This document shows, one piece after another, positions 24,531-32,870 of a stretch of DNA of 64,000 nt. Positions within the stretch are counted from its first letter, which is position 1. Each line of letters starts with the position of its first letter. Source of the DNA: DAOQAU01 sp964640325 (GTDB lineage: Bacteria; Cyanobacteriota; Vampirovibrionia; Gastranaerophilales; Gastranaerophilaceae); contig CAZXID010000001.1 in assembly GCA_964640325.1 (NCBI GenBank), positions 62,001-126,000 on the forward strand, written 5' to 3'. Both the position numbers and the translations under genes were made by a program. The notes under the pieces were generated by a model. It did no database searches. It was not told the DNA's origin and worked only from the letters and a program-made list of their open reading frames with translations.

Positions 24531-25979
24531 ATGACAGATGAAATTTTAGAAAATAAAAATACAAAACAAGCCATTAGTCACGAAATAGCGACAAGAAAAC
24601 GTTCGCTGAATTTCTATTCTTTAGGCTATATGCTTCCTGATCCTGATCCCGTATTGAGAAAACAAGGCAAAGATATGAAAATATACAGAGAACTGCTCTG
24701 CGATGCTCACGTTTTTGCCTGTGCTCAGTCAAGAAAATCAGGAGTTCTTTCACTTGAATGGGATATAAATAGAGGAACTGATAAAGACGAAAATGTTCAA
24801 AGAATAGAAGATTTACTTAAAAGTTTAGACATTTATCAACTGATTAACGATATTCTCGATGCATCATTCTTTGGTTTCCAACCAATAGAAATTCTTTGGC
24901 AGAAGACTGATAATTTAGTTTTGCCATCAGCACTTGTTGCAAAACCTCCTGAATGGTTCTGTTATGATGAAGAGAATAATTTGAGATTCAGGACAAAAGA
25001 AAATTATTGGGGAGAAGAACTGCCTGATAAAAAGTTCCTTTGTCCTCAATTAAACGCAAGCTATGATAATCCTTACGGGGAAAGAGTTCTCTCAAGAGTT
25101 TTCTGGCCCGTTACCTTTAAAAAAGGCGGCTTAAAGTTTTGGGTTGTATTCACAGAGAAATATGGAATCCCTCACCTTATAGGAAAACACCCAAGAGGAG
25201 CTTCTAAAGAAGAAACTGAAACGCTTGCAGATTTACTTGAAAATATGATTCAAGATGCAATTGCAGTCATTCCTGATGATAGTTCTGTTGAAATTCAAGA
25301 AGCTGAAAAAACATCTTCTGCCGAAATTTTTGAAAAGCTAATCGACAAAATGAATGCAGAAATTTCAAAGGCTATCCTAGGACAAACTCTTACAACAGAA
25401 ATTGGAAGCACCGGCAGTTATGCTGCAAGCCAAACTCACATGAGTGTTCGACAAGATATTGTTGATTCAGATAAAAAGATTGTTGAAAAAACTATCAACC
25501 AATTAATCAAATGGATTTATGAGCTTAATTTTCCGAATCAAGATATCCCTCAATTTGAGATGTATGAAATTGAAGATGTGGATTTAAACTTGGCACAGCG
25601 AGATAAAGTTCTCGTTGATTGCGGGGTGAAATTTACCAAAGAGTATTTTATAAAAAGTTATGGTTTTGATGAAGAAGATATAGAAATTGCTGAAGCCAAA
25701 AAGCCTTCTACATTCAAACAGTTCAATGAATCTAAAGATGAAAAAATAGGACAGGATGAAGTTGACGGACTCTTCGATTTTATTTCAGAAGATGAGCTTC
25801 AAAGTGTCTCAACCGATATGCTAAAGCCACTTTTAAAACAGCTTTCTAAATGTAAAACGGAAGATGAATTTAGAAAAGTTTTAGATGAAAAGGACTTGAA
25901 AACGGACAAGTTTGAAGAAGTCTTATCTAAAGCACTCTTCCTATGCGAAGCACAAGGGAGGGCAGATGGACTTGAATAA
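24531..25979 (+). CDS. Portal protein (DUF935, Mu gp29-like)
   Basis: A 482-aa portal subunit. DUF935 features: DPDPVLRKQGKDMKIYRELL, AQSRKSGVLSLEW (about 60-80), a FGFQPIEILW motif (about 112), NPYGERVLSRVFWP (about 180), FTEKYGIPHLIGKHPRG and SKAILGQTLTTEIGSTGSYA (about 277-300). The dodecameric portal connects terminase and tail. The 128-base gap before it has no gene. Its stop overlaps the Dcm gene by 11 bases. Confidence 0.93.
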   Translation: MTDEILENKNTKQAISHEIATRKRSLNFYSLGYMLPDPDPVLRKQGKDMKIYRELLCDAHVFACAQSRKSGVLSLEWDINRGTDKDENVQRIEDLLKSLDIYQLINDILDASFFGFQPIEILWQKTDNLVLPSALVAKPPEWFCYDEENNLRFRTKENYWGEELPDKKFLCPQLNASYDNPYGERVLSRVFWPVTFKKGGLKFWVVFTEKYGIPHLIGKHPRGASKEETETLADLLENMIQDAIAVIPDDSSVEIQEAEKTSSAEIFEKLIDKMNAEISKAILGQTLTTEIGSTGSYAASQTHMSVRQDIVDSDKKIVEKTINQLIKWIYELNFPNQDIPQFEMYEIEDVDLNLAQRDKVLVDCGVKFTKEYFIKSYGFDEEDIEIAEAKKPSTFKQFNESKDEKIGQDEVDGLFDFISEDELQSVSTDMLKPLLKQLSKCKTEDEFRKVLDEKDLKTDKFEEVLSKALFLCEAQGRADGLE

Positions 25980-27081
25980 AAAACAACTTACATTTTTTGA
26001 TATGTTTTCAGGTATCGGAGGATTTAAAATTGCGCTAGAAAGAGCAGGCTTTAAATGTGTCGGATACTGTGATAACGATAAATATGCAACAAAATTGTAT
26101 CGAGAGTTTTTTAATACAGAAGAGGAGATGTACTTCAATGATGCAACAAAAATCAGAACAAATGAATTGCCAAACTTTGACATTTTGTGTGCAGGATTTC
26201 CTTGCCAAGCTTTCTCTATTGCAGGAAAAAGACGAGGATTTAGTGAGTCCAGAGGCACAATGTTTTTTGAAGTCGCAAGGATTTTACGCGACAAAAAGCC
26301 CAAATACTTTATACTCGAAAATGTTAAAGGGCTACTTAACCACGAACATGGAGGAACTTTCTCAACTATCGTTAAAATTCTCTCCGACCTTGGGTATTCA
26401 ACTCAATGGCAAGTTCTTAATACTAAGTTCTTCGGCATTCCTCAAAACAGGGAAAGAGTGTTCATTGTCGGATGTCTTACAGGAGAATGTATCGGAAAAG
26501 TATTTCCTATCTCCTCAAATGATGCAAAGAATATTAGCAACTTAAATGCTATTACAAAAAAGAAATCTCAAGGCAGCAGAGTTTATTCTACTGATGGAAT
26601 AAGCTCTTGTTTAACCTCCAGCGGCGGTGGTCAAGGTGGTAAAACAGGCTTGTATTTTATAAATAAACCAAGATTTGATACTTATAAACCTTCAGATATT
26701 GTTCAAACGCTAAAAGTTGCAGGCGATACTCCGCTGATGAAAGTTAAGAATGGCACGAAAAAAGGATATGATGAAGCCTATATTGGAGATGGAATTAACT
26801 TAGCTTTTCCTTTGAGTAAAAACCGCAGAGGTCGTGTGGGTAAAAAAGTTTCGCAAACATTAGATACCCACTGCAACATGGGAACTATTGAAAATTACAG
26901 AATCAGAAGATTAACCCCTCTTGAATGCTTTAGGCTTCAAGGTTTCCCTGATGAAATGGTTAAAAAGGCTTATGAGCTTAAAATTTCTGATGCTCAATTA
27001 TATAAAATGGCAGGAAACGCAGTTACTGTAAATACAGTTTATTCAGTGGCAAAAAGGATTGCGGAGGTAGAAAATGCCTGA
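25969..27081 (+). CDS. DNA (cytosine-5)-methyltransferase
   Basis: A 370-aa C5 methylase. Start ATG at 25969 with GGGAGG upstream; the frame is open upstream but overlaps the portal. Motif I DMFSGIGGFKIAL, motif IV CAGFPCQAFSIAGKRRGF with the catalytic PCQ cysteine, motif VI ENVKG, motif VIII QNRERVFIVG, motif IX region TPLECFRLQGFPDE and motif X YKMAGNAV are all present, so it is probably active. No endonuclease is adjacent; it most likely modifies phage DNA to escape restriction. It is inserted between portal and gpF, a cargo position. Confidence 0.95.
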   Translation, partial: DLNKKQLTFFDMFSGIGGFKIALERAGFKCVGYCDNDKYATKLYREFFNTEEEMYFNDATKIRTNELPNFDILCAGFPCQAFSIAGKRRGFSESRGTMFFEVARILRDKKPKYFILENVKGLLNHEHGGTFSTIVKILSDLGYSTQWQVLNTKFFGIPQNRERVFIVGCLTGECIGKVFPISSNDAKNISNLNAITKKKSQGSRVYSTDGISSCLTSSGGGQGGKTGLYFINKPRFDTYKPSDIVQTLKVAGDTPLMKVKNGTKKGYDEAYIGDGINLAFPLSKNRRGRVGKKVSQTLDTHCNMGTIENYRIRRLTPLECFRLQGFPDEMVKKAYELKISDAQLYKMAGNAVTVNTVYSVAKRIAEVENA

Positions 27082-27835
27082 TTTAAAAGCCCTTTTTAAG
27101 CTGTCTCCGTCAATGGCTATAAAATACTTCAAGAATAAAAACAGCAAACTATCTTGGGATTGGCACGATGTTTGGCAATCTGCACATCAAAAAACATTCA
27201 CTGTAGCAAAACTTATGAAAGAAGATGTTCTCCAAGATATCAGAGATGCTCTTGATAAGGCACTTGCCGATGGTCAAACCTTTCAGCAATTTCAAAAAGA
27301 ACTCAAACCAACTCTTCAGAAAAAAGGTTGGTGGGGTGAACAGTTTGTCGGCGATTCTCAAGGCAATATTGAACACGCTCAAATGGGTTCATTAAGTCGC
27401 TTAAAAACAATATACCAAGTGAATATGCAAACTTCTTATATGGCAGGAAGGTATCAAACTCAAATGGACAATGCTGATAATAGACCATATTGGCAGTATG
27501 TAGCAGTAATGGATAGAAGAACTCGCCCCGAACACGCTGAATTAAATGAACGTACTTTTCGATATGACGACCCGTTTTGGAATAGTTTTTACCCTCCGAA
27601 TGGCTGGCGGTGTCGTTGCAGGGTGCGAGCTTTATCAAAGGAAGATTTATATGGTGCAAATGCAGATAATTCAAAAGGTTACTTGTCTGAAGAGATGGCA
27701 CTCGTATCTAAGAAAACTGGCGAGATGAAGCCTGTTGCAGTTTATACAGATCCATTGACAGGACATAAGATAAAGCCTGATGTAGGCTGGAGTTACAACC
27801 CAGGCAAAGATACTGATGTTTTAAAAGGCACTTAA
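27074..27835 (+). CDS. Head morphogenesis protein (Mu gpF, SPP1 gp7 family)
   Basis: A 253-aa minor head protein. MQTSYMAGRYQTQMDN (about 117-132), YVAVMDRRTRPEHAELNERTF and YPPNGWRCRCRVRALSKEDL (about 172-192) are diagnostic of the phage_Mu_F/SPP1 gp7 family; the CRC motif is typical. It probably binds DNA or the portal inside the head. It overlaps the Dcm gene by 8 bases. Confidence 0.93.
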   Translation: MPDLKALFKLSPSMAIKYFKNKNSKLSWDWHDVWQSAHQKTFTVAKLMKEDVLQDIRDALDKALADGQTFQQFQKELKPTLQKKGWWGEQFVGDSQGNIEHAQMGSLSRLKTIYQVNMQTSYMAGRYQTQMDNADNRPYWQYVAVMDRRTRPEHAELNERTFRYDDPFWNSFYPPNGWRCRCRVRALSKEDLYGANADNSKGYLSEEMALVSKKTGEMKPVAVYTDPLTGHKIKPDVGWSYNPGKDTDVLKGT

Positions 27836-27869
27836 AAGAGTTTTAAATAGCGTTTAATAGGAGATTTTT

Positions 27870-28685
27870 ATGACGATTGACACAAAACATTTACTCAACT
27901 GGGTCGGTGGAAAAAGATTATTGAGAAAAACTATTGCCCCACTTATTCCAACAGATATTAAATCCTACGTTGAACCTTTCGGCGGTGGCGGTTGGATTCT
28001 ATTTTATAAGCCTAAATGGGCAGATTTAGAAATTTACAACGACTTAGATGGCAGACTTGTAAACCTTTTCAGGATTGTAAAATATCACCCTGAAGCTTTA
28101 AAAGAAGAGCTCAGATATCTGCTAGGTTCTCGTGAAATGTTTATGCAATTTATGAATGCAAAACTTTACACCGATATTCAAAAAGCAGCACAGTTTTTAT
28201 TTCTGATTACTCGTTCTTTTGGAGGTCGAGGAGGAACCTTTGGTACTGTCAAAAAATCCTCCGGTGGCGCAAGTAAAAGTCAGACAAATATTCTATTTAA
28301 AATTGATGCAATCCATAAACGCTTAGATAAAGTGCTTGTAGAGAATAGAGATTTTGAAAAATTGATTAAACAATATGACCACGAAGATGCATTTTTCTAT
28401 TGCGACCCTCCATACACCTGCGGATGCGGTTATGAAGTTACGACAACAGAAGGCTTTGCACATGAGAAATTGAGAGACACTTTGAAAAATATTCAAGGTA
28501 GATTTTTACTATCTTATGATGATAGTCCAAAAATTCGTGAACTGTACAAAGATTTTGAAATGGTTGCAGTAGAGAGATTAAACGGAATCAACAACAAGAT
28601 TGAAAATCGAGAGAATAAAATGTTTAAGGAACTTCTGATTGCGAATTATCCGATTGAGGATCTTTTTAATGGACGTACCAATTGA
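27870..28685 (+). CDS. DNA adenine methyltransferase (Dam-like, D12 class)
   Basis: A 271-aa N6-adenine methylase. Motif X/I region LNWVGGKRLLRKTIAPLIP and VEPFGGGGWILF (residues 5-50), motif IV FFYCDPPYTCGCG (about 173), and the substrate-contacting ITRSFGGRGGTFG loop (about 112-125). AATAGGAG lies 8 bases before the ATG. As with the Dcm gene, there is no restriction partner; the pair likely protects phage DNA. It sits between gpF and gpG. Confidence 0.93.
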   Translation: MTIDTKHLLNWVGGKRLLRKTIAPLIPTDIKSYVEPFGGGGWILFYKPKWADLEIYNDLDGRLVNLFRIVKYHPEALKEELRYLLGSREMFMQFMNAKLYTDIQKAAQFLFLITRSFGGRGGTFGTVKKSSGGASKSQTNILFKIDAIHKRLDKVLVENRDFEKLIKQYDHEDAFFYCDPPYTCGCGYEVTTTEGFAHEKLRDTLKNIQGRFLLSYDDSPKIRELYKDFEMVAVERLNGINNKIENRENKMFKELLIANYPIEDLFNGRTN

Positions 28686-29115
28686 AATAAAAATTGATAA
28701 TAAAGAGCTTAACCAAGTTTTGGATAAGCTCTTTGAAAAAACATCGAATTTGCGACCATTGATGAAAAATATTGCAGGAATAATGGCAGATGCCGTTGAG
28801 GAAAATTTTAAACAGGAGGGACAGCCTGATAAATGGGAGGAACTCAAAAAAGTTACAATAAAAGTCCGGACTAAAAAAGGATACTGGCCCGGAAAGATTT
28901 TACAGATGCGAGGCGAACTCGCAGCATCAATCGCTACAGAATATGATGAATCCTCTGCAACTATTGGTTCAAATAAAGAATACGCAGCCATCCATCAATT
29001 TGGTGGACAAGCAGGAAAAAACAAAAAAGTCAAAATTCCTGCAAGACCATACTTAAAATTGAGGGAAAAAGATTTATATAATATTTTAAAAGTCTCATTA
29101 AATCTTTTAAATTAA
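28669..29115 (+). CDS. Virion morphogenesis protein (Mu gpG-like)
   Basis: A 148-aa gpG family protein. Start ATG at 28669 (TTGAGGAT upstream), overlapping Dam by 17 bases; the frame is open further upstream. PDKWEELKKVTIKVRTKKGY and EYAAIHQFGGQAGKNKKVKI then PARPYLKL at the C-terminus match the family. Last recognisable phage gene; the next gene on the right is a host glycosyltransferase, so the right attachment end lies between 29116 and 29187. Confidence 0.9.
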   Translation: MDVPIEIKIDNKELNQVLDKLFEKTSNLRPLMKNIAGIMADAVEENFKQEGQPDKWEELKKVTIKVRTKKGYWPGKILQMRGELAASIATEYDESSATIGSNKEYAAIHQFGGQAGKNKKVKIPARPYLKLREKDLYNILKVSLNLLN

Positions 29116-29152
29116 AGGGATATTAATATATAATTTGAAATAATATTTTTAA

Positions 29153-29181
29153 TTTACTAAACAAATCCTTTGTAATACAAT
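29153..29181 (+). promoter_or_regulatory. Putative leaderless promoter of the glycosyltransferase
   Basis: The -35 is TTTACT (29153-29158), a 17-base spacer follows, and the -10 is TACAAT (29176-29181). The ATG of the next gene begins 7 bases after the -10, so transcription would start at or next to the ATG. No ribosome binding site is present. The related gene at 60213-61814 has the same layout. Confidence 0.5.
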
Positions 29182-29187
29182 CTAAAT

Positions 29188-31119
29188 ATGAAATTATCTG
29201 TAATTACTATCTGTTATAATGAGCCGGATGTTGAAAAAACATGCGAAAGTATTGTTAATCAAACTTACAAAGATTTTGAATGGATTGTTATAGACGGCGG
29301 TTCAAATGAACAAACCCTTTCGGTGCTTAATAAATATCGCGACAAAATGGTTGTTTTTGTAAGCGAAAAGGATGAAGGCATTTATAATGCTATGAATAAG
29401 GGAATTAAGCTTGCAAAAGGAGAATATCTTAATTTTTTAAATGCCGGAGATATGTATTTTGATAACAGTTCACTTGAAACGGCTGCAAAGCACTTAGAAG
29501 CCGATATTGTCTATGGAAATTTGGAATTTTTTAATGAAAATAAAAAATTCATCCAAAAATTCCCAGATAAAATTCCTTACGGCTGGTTTGTTGCAGGGTA
29601 TCTTCCACACCCTGCAACCTTCATTAAAAAAGAACTGTTTGATAAATACGGGCTTTACAATGAAAAAAACAAAATCGTAAGTGATTGGGAAAAGTGGATT
29701 GAATTTATAGACATTAACCACGCCTCTTATTTGCATATCCCTTTTGTTATCTCATCGCACAACCATCAAGGGGTTTCTTCGGTTATGAATGAGGCGCAAA
29801 CAAAAGAACGTAATGCAATCATTGAAAAATACTACGGGACAGAAGCATCCGAATTTAAAAAGAAAAAATATATAAGATTTTTGGGCATTCCGTTATTAAA
29901 AATTGTCAAAAATTACGATGAGAAAAAATATTATTTGTTTGGATTTTTGCCTTTCGCTAAAATAAAAGAAATTGATACACGACTGAAAATTTATTTTTTG
30001 GGAATTAAAGTATTATCCTTTACTCCAAAATCAAAATGCGGAGATTTAAAAATAAACTCAAGTAAAGGCCTATGTATTTATTTTGATCATATTTACGGAG
30101 GCGGAGCAGAATTTTATTTTTATTCAAAATTAAAAGAAGCATTGCCGAATAAAACAGTTATCAGAATTCAAGAACTTCGTTCGAATTACAAAATCTCCAT
30201 TTACAGCAATGAAAATATTTTTGAAATTTTTTACAGTTGGAATGAACTTAAAAAACTTTTGCTCCAAATAAATAATTCTGAAATTTATATAAATAATTTG
30301 GTAGGTTATAAAAGGATTTATGAATTATTAAATTTTCTTGCCCAAACAAAAATAAACAACAATAAAATAATGATGCTGGGACACGATTATTTTCCGATTT
30401 GTACCAGTTGGAATTTGATTAACAACAAAGGTGAATATTGTGACATCCCAAGTATTGATATTTGTAAAAAATGTGCAAAAAATAATTCTTACGTATTTAA
30501 AAAACACGAAAAAGAATTTAAAAAAATAGAAAAATGGAAAAATATTTGGGGGAATTTTTTAAACGAAATTGCCGACGAATTGATTGTTTTTTCACAAAGT
30601 TCCAAGGCTCTTTTTACAAAGGCGTACCCTGAATTAGAAAATAAAATAAAAATTGTTCAGCACACTGTAAAAGAATTTAAAGATCCGATATATTATGAAA
30701 AATCCGAAGATAATACTGTAAATATCGCCATGATTGGAAACATTTGTTTTATAAAAGGCAGTGAAATTGTTTCCCAAATGGCACAAATTATTAAACAAGA
30801 CAAATATAAAAACATAAAACTTACTGTAATCGGTGATTACAATGAAAGTGACAACGTAGAGGTCACGGGCAAATATGATCGCGAAGCCTTACCTCAAATT
30901 TTAAATAAGAACAAAGCAAATATTGTTTTTATTCCTTCGATATGTCCCGAAACATTTTCATACACGACATCTGAGGCTATGACGCTTAAATATCCCGTTG
31001 CGTGTTTTAATCTTGGCGCACCGGCACAAAGAGTCAAAGATTATAAAAAAGGATTGGTCATTTCTAAAATGGATGCACAAACCGCATTGGATGAGATAAT
31101 TAATTTTGTAAAAAAATAA
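29188..31119 (+). CDS. Bifunctional glycosyltransferase, GT2 plus GT4 domains
   Basis: A 643-aa protein with two domains. Residues 1-210 are a GT2 WcaA-like domain (MKLSVITICYNEPDVEKTCE, WIVIDGGSNEQT, GEYLNFLNAGDMYFDN). From about 285 a GT4-like GT-B domain follows (LCIYFDHIYGGGAEFYFYSK; NIVFIPSICPETFSYTTSEA at about 588). It also contains a KKCAKNN-type cysteine pair region (about 425-433). The first 60 residues are close to those of the protein at 60213-61814, so the two N-domains are paralogues. Predicted to add one or two sugars to a surface glycan; substrates unknown. Converges with the next gene with no gap. Confidence 0.85.
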   Translation: MKLSVITICYNEPDVEKTCESIVNQTYKDFEWIVIDGGSNEQTLSVLNKYRDKMVVFVSEKDEGIYNAMNKGIKLAKGEYLNFLNAGDMYFDNSSLETAAKHLEADIVYGNLEFFNENKKFIQKFPDKIPYGWFVAGYLPHPATFIKKELFDKYGLYNEKNKIVSDWEKWIEFIDINHASYLHIPFVISSHNHQGVSSVMNEAQTKERNAIIEKYYGTEASEFKKKKYIRFLGIPLLKIVKNYDEKKYYLFGFLPFAKIKEIDTRLKIYFLGIKVLSFTPKSKCGDLKINSSKGLCIYFDHIYGGGAEFYFYSKLKEALPNKTVIRIQELRSNYKISIYSNENIFEIFYSWNELKKLLLQINNSEIYINNLVGYKRIYELLNFLAQTKINNNKIMMLGHDYFPICTSWNLINNKGEYCDIPSIDICKKCAKNNSYVFKKHEKEFKKIEKWKNIWGNFLNEIADELIVFSQSSKALFTKAYPELENKIKIVQHTVKEFKDPIYYEKSEDNTVNIAMIGNICFIKGSEIVSQMAQIIKQDKYKNIKLTVIGDYNESDNVEVTGKYDREALPQILNKNKANIVFIPSICPETFSYTTSEAMTLKYPVACFNLGAPAQRVKDYKKGLVISKMDAQTALDEIINFVKK

Positions 31120-32136
31120 TCATTTTTTTATTTTAATAACGTCTATACCGAGAATGCACAATTCAGGGTTTTTTGAAGAAAATCGTATTTTAATAATTTT
31201 TTTCTTAAAATTTTTAAACTCATATTTAAAATCGATTTTAGGTTTTTTAATTATTTTTATATCAGAATTAATTTTATGTAAATCACGGCTTGTATTTATT
31301 AATTTTTTAATATAAGGCATATAAAATATTTTGAAATTTTCCGGTATAACTCTGTAAAAATTTATTTTATTTCTGTCAATTCTGCCCTTTTTGTCTACTT
31401 TTACCGAATGAAAATGATAGAAAATCACCTCGTAGTTTTTTGAGGTATTTTTTTCGTTAAGAATAATTTTATTTTCAATTTTGTTAAAATTATAATTATT
31501 GATATTCCACGGAGCAACTCCGCCGCCGAGATGTTCTAAAACATGAACCTCATCGAATCTTTGTGTCCAATCGTCTAAATATTTTTGGTCGCCGAACTTA
31601 TTGTCCTCTATTTTTGCATAACACCAGTCAAGACAGGCATTTCGCCACCAATTCAAAACTTTCAACCCGTTTTCATCGTTTTTAAAAGTAATAAATTGAA
31701 CGCAATATTTACCTGAGGTTTCTGTCTGGTCATATTCTGGCGTATAACGGTGTTCAGTTATTAAAACAGATTTGTCACCCATTTCATCAACTAAAACTTT
31801 CGGGTTTGAATAAAAACATAAATCAGCGTCTATATAAGTGCAATGGTCAAGATTAAATTTTTCAATACAATATTTTATTGTAGAAGATGAACATGTCCAG
31901 CAATATTCACCCGCAGTTCTCGTAGGTTTTACCTTCAACAACTCTTCATCTTCAAATTCCGAGAGGGAAATTATTGTCGTTTTCTCAAGATTAAGCCCGC
32001 TTAAAAGCTTATAAGAATCCTCGCAAAAAGCGAAAATGTAAAGATGAAAATCATCACAGTGTTTCTTTAGGCTTTCGTACATTACAAGCCCTTGTGTTGC
32101 AAAATTTATATCAAACAATGTGCAAAAATTAAGCAT
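31120..32136 (-). CDS. GT8-like glycosyltransferase
   Basis: A 338-aa protein. MLNFCTLFDINFATQGLVMY then ESLKKHCDDFHLYIFAFCED resembles the start of GT-A retaining transferases; HCTYIDADLCFYSNPKVLVD (about 98-117) gives the DxD metal site, and HLGGGVAPWNINNYN (about 203-217) resembles the acceptor/ligand region of the GT8-related family. A basic C-terminus ends with KIRFSSKNPE. It overlaps the methyltransferase gene by 8 bases. Nucleotide-sugar substrate unknown. Confidence 0.75.
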   Translation of the reverse strand: MLNFCTLFDINFATQGLVMYESLKKHCDDFHLYIFAFCEDSYKLLSGLNLEKTTIISLSEFEDEELLKVKPTRTAGEYCWTCSSSTIKYCIEKFNLDHCTYIDADLCFYSNPKVLVDEMGDKSVLITEHRYTPEYDQTETSGKYCVQFITFKNDENGLKVLNWWRNACLDWCYAKIEDNKFGDQKYLDDWTQRFDEVHVLEHLGGGVAPWNINNYNFNKIENKIILNEKNTSKNYEVIFYHFHSVKVDKKGRIDRNKINFYRVIPENFKIFYMPYIKKLINTSRDLHKINSDIKIIKKPKIDFKYEFKNFKKKIIKIRFSSKNPELCILGIDVIKIKK

Positions 32137-32866
32137 TTTTCACCTTTCTAGCTAAAACAATATTATCTAAATATAAATCGTCATTTGAAGGTGTTATTTT
32201 TATCAACAATACCCCCAAAATATTAAAAATAGAACATAACATATTCACAAAAATACGATTTTTTAATTTATTCCTCTTTATGCATTTTTTGTAAATATAA
32301 TCGTTTATCAATTGGAAAATAACACCTAAGTCATTAACTGATTTTCTATACTCTATTATTTCAAAACCATATTTTTCAAGCAAATATTTTAAACCGAAAC
32401 TTGTATACCGTGCAAAATCATAGGGCGGTTCATGCTCATCCCATACAAAAGGCACTGTTAATAATAACTTTCCACCCATTTTGAGCACCCTATTTATCTC
32501 AGATAAAAATTCGTCAGGATTGAAGACGTGTTCCAAAACTTCGTTTGAAATAGCATTGTCGTAGCTCTCATCCTCAAATGGAAATCTATGTCCGTCATAA
32601 AAATACTCTGCATTTTTGGATGCACCGTATTCTTGTGTATCATATTCAAGACCATCATATTGCTCCACATTGAAAAATGGTTTATAAGGTTTTGAACCGC
32701 AACCAACGTCTAGAAGTTTACCCCCTTTAATTTGATTAGCAAGCTCTGAAATATGCCTATAAAGCCCCTTTCTTGCGAAATAAAATGGATTTACAAACAC
32801 TCCCAAGAATTCAGGGTTGAATTCTTGTTTATTAAGTTTCTTTTTAAATGCCTTTCTTAATTCCAC
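32129..32866 (-). CDS. SAM-dependent methyltransferase (class I)
   Basis: A 245-aa methyltransferase: GKLLDVGCGSKPYKPFFNVEQYDG (about 49-72; motif I DVGCG), FPFEDESYDNAISNEVLEHV (motif for SAM contact) and LKMGGKLLLTVPFVWDEHEP. The fold is of the Methyltransf_11 type. C-terminal ~60 residues are hydrophobic (NMLCSIFNILGVLLIKI) and may anchor it at the membrane. Probably methylates a glycan intermediate. Confidence 0.85.
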   Translation of the reverse strand: MELRKAFKKKLNKQEFNPEFLGVFVNPFYFARKGLYRHISELANQIKGGKLLDVGCGSKPYKPFFNVEQYDGLEYDTQEYGASKNAEYFYDGHRFPFEDESYDNAISNEVLEHVFNPDEFLSEINRVLKMGGKLLLTVPFVWDEHEPPYDFARYTSFGLKYLLEKYGFEIIEYRKSVNDLGVIFQLINDYIYKKCIKRNKLKNRIFVNMLCSIFNILGVLLIKITPSNDDLYLDNIVLARKVKNA

Positions 32867-32870
32867 AATT

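Noticed and set aside
25912..25968. Upstream start for the Dcm gene
   Set aside because: It would overlap the portal gene by 68 bases, with no ribosome binding site; ATG 25969 has GGGAGG and starts at the family's N-terminus.
26943..26960. CTGATGA in the Dcm gene as a second hammerhead core
   Set aside because: No GAAA partner or stems; the bases encode the conserved QGFPDE motif.
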